Shown here: positions 5,698 to 9,826 of the stretch, piece after piece
Layout of the letters: the number at the start of each line of letters is the position of its first letter
How positions within the stretch are numbered: position 1 is the stretch's first letter
Assembly: GCA_021156265.1 (NCBI GenBank)
Contig: JAJNBR010000096.1
Coordinates: 1 to 9,826 of the forward strand
From: Flavipsychrobacter sp.
GTDB taxonomy: Bacteria > Bacteroidota > Bacteroidia > Chitinophagales > Chitinophagaceae
DNA length: 9,826 nt
Direction: 5' to 3'
Translations under genes and position numbers: made by a program
The notes under the pieces: generated by a model
What the model was told of the DNA's origin: nothing
Databases searched by the model: none
Seen by the model: the letters and a program-made list of their open reading frames with translations, nothing else

Positions 5698-5705
5698 TAC
5701 TTAAC

Positions 5706-6548
5706 ATGAGTAGCGTAACAATATCTGCAGCAGACGTGAACAAGCTGCGCCAGCAAACCGGCGCCGGTATGATGGATTGCCGCAAAGCCCTGATGGAAAG
5801 CGATGGCGATTTTGAAAAAGCGATCGACTACCTGCGTAAAAAAGGCCAGAAAGTAGCTGCTAACCGTAGCGACCGCGAAGCTAAAGAAGGCGTGGTACTG
5901 GCTAAAGCTTCGGCTGACAACACTTACGGTGTTATCGTGAACCTGAGCTCTGAAACTGATTTCGTAGCGAAGAACGCTGAGTTCATCGCTTTTGCACAGC
6001 AAATTGCTGATATCGCACTGCAAACAAAAGCTGCTAACGTAGAAGAGCTGAAAGCTGCTTCTATGGAAGGCGCTACAGTAGCTGAAAAACTGCTGGAAAT
6101 GGTAGCTAAGATCGGTGAGAAGATCGACATCATCCGTTTCGAAAGCGTAACTGCTGCTGCAGTTGTTCCTTACATCCACGCCGGTTACCGCATCGGTGTC
6201 CTGGTAGCGCTGAACAAAGCTGCTAACGAGAACATCATCGCTGCAGGTAAAGACGTAGCTATGCAGATCGCTGCGATGAACCCGATGGCTGTTGATGCTG
6301 ACAGCGTATCTCCTGAAATGGTAGAGCGCGAAAAAGCTATCGCAGTAGAGCAGGTTATGGCTGAAGGCAAAGCAGCTGACATGGCTGAAAAGATCGCAGC
6401 CGGTAAACTGAACAAATTCTTCAAAGAAAATACACTGCTTCCGCAGGCTTTCGTAAAAGACAATAGCAAAACTGTTGCCGATTACCTGAAATCTGTAGAA
6501 GGCGACCTGACCGTTACCGCTTTCAAGCGTGTAGCAGTAGGTGCATAA
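5706..6548 (+). CDS. tsf: Translation elongation factor Ts
   Basis: EF-Ts is the nucleotide-exchange factor that recycles EF-Tu-GDP to EF-Tu-GTP in the cytoplasm. The 280-residue product is the usual length. An N-terminal UBA-like domain (about 1-55) carries VNKLRQQTGAGMMDCRKAL and the FEKAIDYLRKKG signature. The EF-Tu-contacting motif TDFV is at residues 84-87 in SSETDFVAKN, followed by two further alpha/beta subdomains and a C-terminal FKENTLLPQAFVKD stretch. It follows rpsB after a 122-nt gap that contains a hairpin, the standard rpsB-tsf order, and is closed by a strong terminator. Confidence 0.98.
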   Translation: MSSVTISAADVNKLRQQTGAGMMDCRKALMESDGDFEKAIDYLRKKGQKVAANRSDREAKEGVVLAKASADNTYGVIVNLSSETDFVAKNAEFIAFAQQIADIALQTKAANVEELKAASMEGATVAEKLLEMVAKIGEKIDIIRFESVTAAAVVPYIHAGYRIGVLVALNKAANENIIAAGKDVAMQIAAMNPMAVDADSVSPEMVEREKAIAVEQVMAEGKAADMAEKIAAGKLNKFFKENTLLPQAFVKDNSKTVADYLKSVEGDLTVTAFKRVAVGA

Positions 6549-6566
6549 GATCATCTTGCATGCCGG

Positions 6567-6599
6567 AAAGCCCTCCCAAATCGGGAGGGCTTTTTTTTT
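6567..6599 (+). terminator. Rho-independent terminator of the rplM-tsf operon
   Basis: AAAGCCCTCCC, loop AAATC, GGGAGGGCTTT make an 11-bp perfect stem followed by an uninterrupted T run to 6599 (nine Ts counting those in the stem). It starts 19 nt after the tsf stop. Confidence 0.93.
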
Positions 6600-6618
6600 G
6601 TCCATAGTACCAGAGAAT

Positions 6619-6641
6619 CCGTGGTCTGTTTCTGACCGCGG
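6619..6641. other. Imperfect hairpin downstream of the tsf terminator
   Basis: CCGTGGTC, a 7-nt loop and GACCGCGG form an 8-bp stem with one G-T pair. It lies in the 230-nt gap 6600-6829, which holds no gene and is otherwise A/T-rich. No T-tract follows it. Its role is unknown. Confidence 0.35.
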
Positions 6642-6687
6642 TCATGAATGCTTACGCACGGGAAGTCTTATCTGGAAGCTAATACAA

Positions 6688-6704
6688 ATGATACTATGTA
6701 TCAT
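6688..6704. promoter_or_regulatory. Short inverted repeat, candidate operator upstream of the OmpA-family gene
   Basis: ATGATAC-TAT-GTATCAT is a perfect 7-bp inverted repeat with a 3-nt spacer, 126 nt before the start of the outer-membrane protein gene. A near-match to a Bacteroidota -7 element (TAATTTG, 6713-6719, one T short of TAnnTTTG) lies just downstream, so the site could sit over a promoter. Regulator and function are unknown. Confidence 0.35.
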
Positions 6705-6829
6705 GTATTTCCTAATTTGAAAAAGTTTTATTTCTTTTGCGGAGTATTATACAGATGCTAATGAGTTTGAATATAAAAGGTTAATCATTATTCGATCTAT
6801 ATAATTCAATACCTCTCACGAAACCAAAA

Positions 6830-9133
6830 ATGATTATGAGAAAATTTACACTTACACTGGCGTTGGCTGCAACCCTGCCTCTGATGGGCCAGGCGCAACG
6901 CTACATGGGTATTGCTACCAGCAACTGGAGCGGTACCAATGGCCTGTACCTGAACCCCGCGAACGCGGCTGACAGCAGGCACAAATTCACTATTGACCTG
7001 TTCAACTTCAATGTTGGCGCAGACAACAGCCTGGCAAAAGTTAATTTAGGCGAAGCAATCGGCAATTTGATCAACCGGGAACCGATCAGGGACGCATTCA
7101 CATTCGGCACTAAGGAACAATTCAGTATCCTGGCTCCTGCTGCAGAAGTGCGTCTGCCGGGCTTTTTTGTGAACATTAATGGCAAGCATGGCATTGGCCT
7201 TACTACCCGTATTCGCGCCATGAGCCAGTTCCATAACTTCAACCAGAACCTGTATAAGCTGATCACCGACTCGGTAGTAACTGACCTTACCGACAACCAA
7301 AGACTGGTAGCTAAAGATTTTAATTTTACTGCCAACGGGTGGAGCGAAATAGGTCTTACCTATGGTGGTGTGATCTATGATAAAGGCCAGCACATGATTA
7401 AAGGTGGCGCGACAGTACGTTACCTGATGGGTGCTGCTTACGCCAGTATCACGAGTAACAACATCGATGCAGAATACCTGTATGATGAGCAAAATATCGA
7501 CGCAACGCTGAGGCTGACCAATACCGATTTCCACCTATCGCATAAGAATATTGACAAGATACTTAGCGACGGCGATGCGGATGTGGACTTCAGCGAGTTT
7601 TTTGGTGGCAGCGCAGGTAGTGGTATAGGTGCCGATCTGGGCTTTGTTTATGAGTGGCGCCCTGATCATGCGGACTACCGTTATGACATGGATGGCAAAA
7701 CAGGTATCCTGGATGCAAGCAAAAATGCGTATAAATTGCGTTTCTCTGCAGCACTTAGCGATCTTGGATCTATCAAATACAAATCGGACGAAAAGATCGA
7801 TTTTAACACGAACACCACCAAGACCACAGAAATAAGAGGAACAGAAATTTTTGACAAAATTGGTGATACAGCTGCGCTGGCTCAGTACATGGAGTCGAGA
7901 GGCATGACTGCAACACGTGGTGCAGGTGAGACTAAAGTTGGTATGCCAACAACACTGATCATCGGCGCGGATTACCATGCGGTAAGCAACCTGTATGTAA
8001 ACGGTACTTACTTTGCCAATATGAGGGGAAGCGGTATGCCGGGCAACAGGTTCTACAACCAGTTCACTGTCACGCCGCGTTGGGATACGCGTATATTCAG
8101 CGCCAGCATTCCTTTGACCTATAGCACGCTGTCCTCTACCTTCCGCGCGGGCCTTGGCCTTCGTGTAGGTGGTTTCTTCATAGGTAGCGATGACCTGTTT
8201 ACTTTCGGTGGCAGGTATAGCGCTAACTTCTACATGGGCGCTTATGTACCGTTCAACAAAAAACGCCCACGCGACAGCGATGGCGATATGGTATCGAACA
8301 AGAAAGACAGGTGCAAACACGAAAAAGGTGTTTGGGAAATGAAAGGTTGTCCTGATCCTGATAAAGATGGTGATGGCGTACTGGACAAAGAAGACAACTG
8401 TCCTGACGTAGCCGGTTCTAAAACTGCTGCAGGTTGCCCTGATGCTGATATGGATGCTGTAGCTGATGCAGAAGACCGTTGCCCGCAAGAGGCAGGTGAC
8501 CCTGCTATGCAAGGTTGCCCTGACCGTGATAAAGATGGTTTAGCTAACATGGACGATGCTTGTCCTGACCTGGCTGGTTTGGCACAATTCAAAGGCTGTC
8601 CTGATACAGATAACGATGGCATAGCTGATAATGAAGATAAATGCCCCAACGCGGCAGGTAACATAGCTAACGAAGGCTGCCCTGATACAGACAACGATGG
8701 TATAGCTGACAATACGGATAAATGTCCGCAGGTTGCCGGTACCGTTGCCAATGCAGGTTGCCCTGAAGTAAAAGCTGAGGTGAAGAAACGCCTGGCGTTT
8801 GCGGCAACAGCTATCCAGTTTGACCTGGGTAAAGCAACGATCAAGAAAACTTCGAACAAGGTGCTTGATGAGGTGGTTGCTATCCTGAATGATTACCCGG
8901 ATTATGACATGACCATCGAAGGTCACTCAGATAACGTAGGTAATCCAACTAAGAACCTGGAACTGTCTGAAGACCGTGCAAACGCAGTGAAAGCTTACTT
9001 CGTTTCTAAAGGCATTGATGCCGGCAGGTTGAGCGCAACAGGTTATGGTGATTCGAAACCGGTAGCGAGCAACAAAACTGCTGCTGGCCGTGCGAAGAAC
9101 CGTCGCGTAGCAATGGATCTGAAACTTCGATAG
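6830..9133 (+). CDS. Outer-membrane protein: barrel-like N-terminus, TSP3 repeats and OmpA peptidoglycan-binding domain
   Basis: The 767-residue product starts with a signal peptide (basic MRKF, hydrophobic core LTLALAATLPLMG, likely cut near GQAQ/RYMG). Residues about 24-475 are a large beta-rich region with alternating aromatic strands and an end (FNMGAYVPFNKK-like: NFYMGAYVPFNKK) suggesting a membrane barrel; the ATSNWSGTNGLYLNPANAAD beginning resembles the Bacteroidota DUF5723 family, from memory. Residues about 482-645 hold six calcium-binding thrombospondin type-3-like repeats of ~27 residues (DxDxDGxxDxxDxCP...GCP). Residues about 657-767 are an OmpA C-terminal domain with TIEGHSDNVG and LSEDRANAVKAYF; Asp701 and Arg716 match the two residues that hold diaminopimelate in OmpA, with the same 15-residue spacing. 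It probably anchors the outer membrane to peptidoglycan; any transport role is unknown. An alternative ATG at 6836 gives a cleaner signal peptide. Confidence 0.92.
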   Translation: MIMRKFTLTLALAATLPLMGQAQRYMGIATSNWSGTNGLYLNPANAADSRHKFTIDLFNFNVGADNSLAKVNLGEAIGNLINREPIRDAFTFGTKEQFSILAPAAEVRLPGFFVNINGKHGIGLTTRIRAMSQFHNFNQNLYKLITDSVVTDLTDNQRLVAKDFNFTANGWSEIGLTYGGVIYDKGQHMIKGGATVRYLMGAAYASITSNNIDAEYLYDEQNIDATLRLTNTDFHLSHKNIDKILSDGDADVDFSEFFGGSAGSGIGADLGFVYEWRPDHADYRYDMDGKTGILDASKNAYKLRFSAALSDLGSIKYKSDEKIDFNTNTTKTTEIRGTEIFDKIGDTAALAQYMESRGMTATRGAGETKVGMPTTLIIGADYHAVSNLYVNGTYFANMRGSGMPGNRFYNQFTVTPRWDTRIFSASIPLTYSTLSSTFRAGLGLRVGGFFIGSDDLFTFGGRYSANFYMGAYVPFNKKRPRDSDGDMVSNKKDRCKHEKGVWEMKGCPDPDKDGDGVLDKEDNCPDVAGSKTAAGCPDADMDAVADAEDRCPQEAGDPAMQGCPDRDKDGLANMDDACPDLAGLAQFKGCPDTDNDGIADNEDKCPNAAGNIANEGCPDTDNDGIADNTDKCPQVAGTVANAGCPEVKAEVKKRLAFAATAIQFDLGKATIKKTSNKVLDEVVAILNDYPDYDMTIEGHSDNVGNPTKNLELSEDRANAVKAYFVSKGIDAGRLSATGYGDSKPVASNKTAAGRAKNRRVAMDLKLR
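8594..8727 (+). repeat. Two near-identical 81-bp units coding for TSP3 repeats 5 and 6
   Basis: The units starting at 8594 and 8675 are 81 bp apart (27 codons) and nearly identical over their first ~53 bases, both coding for GCPDTDNDGIADN-DKCP. The four earlier repeats of the array are much more diverged, so this pair looks like a recent tandem duplication. Confidence 0.7.
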
Positions 9134-9152
9134 ACAACAGATTTCGCATAAT

Positions 9153-9183
9153 AAAAAAGGCCGGCGTTATGCCGGCCTTTTTT
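9153..9183. terminator. Bidirectional intrinsic terminator
   Basis: AAAAAAGGCCGGC, loop GTTAT, GCCGGCCTTTTTT make a 13-bp perfect stem with A- and T-runs on its two sides. It lies between the convergent OmpA-family gene (stop 9133) and the helicase-nuclease gene (stop at 9202), so it can serve both strands. Confidence 0.93.
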
Positions 9184-9201
9184 ATTTTTATAAGGTAAGA
9201 A

Positions 9202-9826
9202 CTACACGTCGATCTCGGTAGGCTCTGTACCAACAGCGGGACGCACCAGCTGGTATTGCTTCGCAAAATTGCACCAGTTGCAATCATCTTCGCCACAGCC
9301 TTTGTCGAAGTCGTGGTTCATGATGCGCACATAAGCATCTTTCAACTGCTTGCGCACTATCTCCTCGTCGGTGGCGAATACCGGTACTTCCACACGTTTG
9401 TATTGATTGGTCTTTTTTCCTTTCTCGATGTAATCGAAAATGCCGGTTTTGAATTTAAAGGTCTTGTCAGGATTGTTCTCGAGCAGCAGCTTGTAGAATA
9501 CCATCTGTCTCCAGTAGTCGCCGCCATGCGGGTCTTTCTCATTGGGGCCGTTGGTATATGTGCCTGCCGACCTGTCGGGGTCACCGCTTTTGTAGTCTAC
9601 CACTACACACCCATCCTCGTGACACTCTATCTTATCTATCTTACCGGTTACGGGCACGCCGTCCAGCATATACCTGCTTACCTTGTATTCTATCTCTACC
9701 TCTTTCCAGAATTCACTGATGTATTTATCGTAGTATTCGTTCAGTGCGGTAAGGCCCTGCTCCATTCTCCGTTCAAACTGCACCTTGGTGAAGCTGCTTT
9801 GCTCGCGGTACATTTCTGCGGCAAAA
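9202..9826 (-). CDS. ATP-dependent helicase-nuclease, C-terminal PD-(D/E)XK nuclease domain (partial)
   Basis: The frame is open to the window edge (reading FAAEMYREQSS...), so this is the 3' end, about 208 codons, of a longer gene. The RecB-type nuclease motifs are all visible: GVPVTGKIDKIE with the first metal-binding Asp, VVVDYKSG giving the DxK pair, and the Q-x3-Y motif in WRQMVFYKLLL. The C-terminus carries C-x4-C-x2-C (CGEDDCNWC), which recalls the iron-sulphur cysteines of AddB-type nucleases, although spacing differs from the C-x2-C-x5-C I know for AddB. In Bacteroidota this domain usually ends a ~1000-residue UvrD/Rep-like helicase that processes DNA double-strand ends; the helicase part is outside the window, so a stand-alone nuclease of the Cas4/RecB type cannot be fully excluded. 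Confidence 0.85.
   Translation of the reverse strand, partial: FAAEMYREQSSFTKVQFERRMEQGLTALNEYYDKYISEFWKEVEIEYKVSRYMLDGVPVTGKIDKIECHEDGCVVVDYKSGDPDRSAGTYTNGPNEKDPHGGDYWRQMVFYKLLLENNPDKTFKFKTGIFDYIEKGKKTNQYKRVEVPVFATDEEIVRKQLKDAYVRIMNHDFDKGCGEDDCNWCNFAKQYQLVRPAVGTEPTEIDV

Noticed and set aside
5679..6605. 308-codon minus-strand open frame across tsf
   Set aside because: It mirrors tsf exactly, is rich in Ser/Phe/Cys and runs through the terminator; tsf itself is unmistakable.
7535..8512. Long minus-strand open frame (325 codons) antisense to the OmpA-family gene
   Set aside because: It is a by-product of codon bias on the other strand; the translation is a jumble of Thr/Val/Arg/Cys without domain pattern, while the plus strand has a clear signal peptide, TSP3 and OmpA domains.
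8273..8763. CRISPR-like spaced repeats
   Set aside because: The periodic 81-bp repeats are in frame and code for TSP3 calcium-binding units; no short identical repeats with unique spacers exist anywhere in the window.
1..9826. tRNA, rRNA, insertion sequence or phage genes
   Set aside because: I saw no cloverleaf-like sequence, rRNA segment, transposase, integrase or terminal-repeat pair with target duplication; the only mobile-like item is the short non-coding repeat element at 2714-2877.

Overview
This window looks like a chromosomal segment of a Bacteroidota bacterium, most likely from the Chitinophagaceae side of the phylum. The sequence supports this in several ways. The promoter before rplM matches the Bacteroidota -33/-7 pattern (CTTG, 20-nt spacer, TACCTTTG). 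Most starts lack a clear Shine-Dalgarno. There is a LytS/LytTR-type two-component pair, an outer-membrane protein that joins a large barrel-like N-terminus to TSP3 repeats and an OmpA domain, and a helicase-nuclease C-terminus of the kind common in this phylum. The exact genus cannot be read from the window.

Layout. Positions 1-879 (+) hold the last 61 codons of a LytS-like sensor kinase and an overlapping LytTR response regulator. Positions 880-1577 (-) hold a DinB-like protein and, overlapping its 3' end, the N-terminal remnant of a SAM-dependent methyltransferase whose coding similarity stops just short of the response-regulator stop codon. Positions 1633-2245 (+) hold a perfect 16-bp palindrome followed by a stand-alone ClpP-type serine protease with an intact catalytic triad. 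A MerR-family regulator (2242-2640, -) converges on it with a 4-nt overlap. Positions 2641-2883 are non-coding and contain a repeat-like element bounded by 10-bp inverted repeats. Positions 2884-3450 (-) encode a pentapeptide-repeat protein.

Positions 3610-6599 (+) form a translation block: promoter, rplM (uL13), rpsI (uS9), rpsB (uS2) and tsf (EF-Ts), ending in a strong intrinsic terminator. A hairpin without a following T-tract sits between rpsB and tsf and may act as an attenuator or processing site. The uS2 protein has an unusual tail of roughly 90 residues: an acidic linker followed by a Gly/Arg/Ala/Pro-rich low-complexity stretch. The 230-nt gap 6600-6829 holds a hairpin and a short inverted repeat, then a 767-residue OmpA-family outer-membrane protein (6830-9133, +). 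A bidirectional terminator separates it from the convergent C-terminal part of a UvrD/RecB-like helicase-nuclease (9202-9826, -), which runs off the window.

Most of the window is ordinary chromosomal content. I do not see a clear new multi-gene system. The items most worth a second look are the uS2 tail, the decayed methyltransferase junction, the stand-alone ClpP with its palindromic upstream site beside a MerR gene, and the repeat-like intergenic element.
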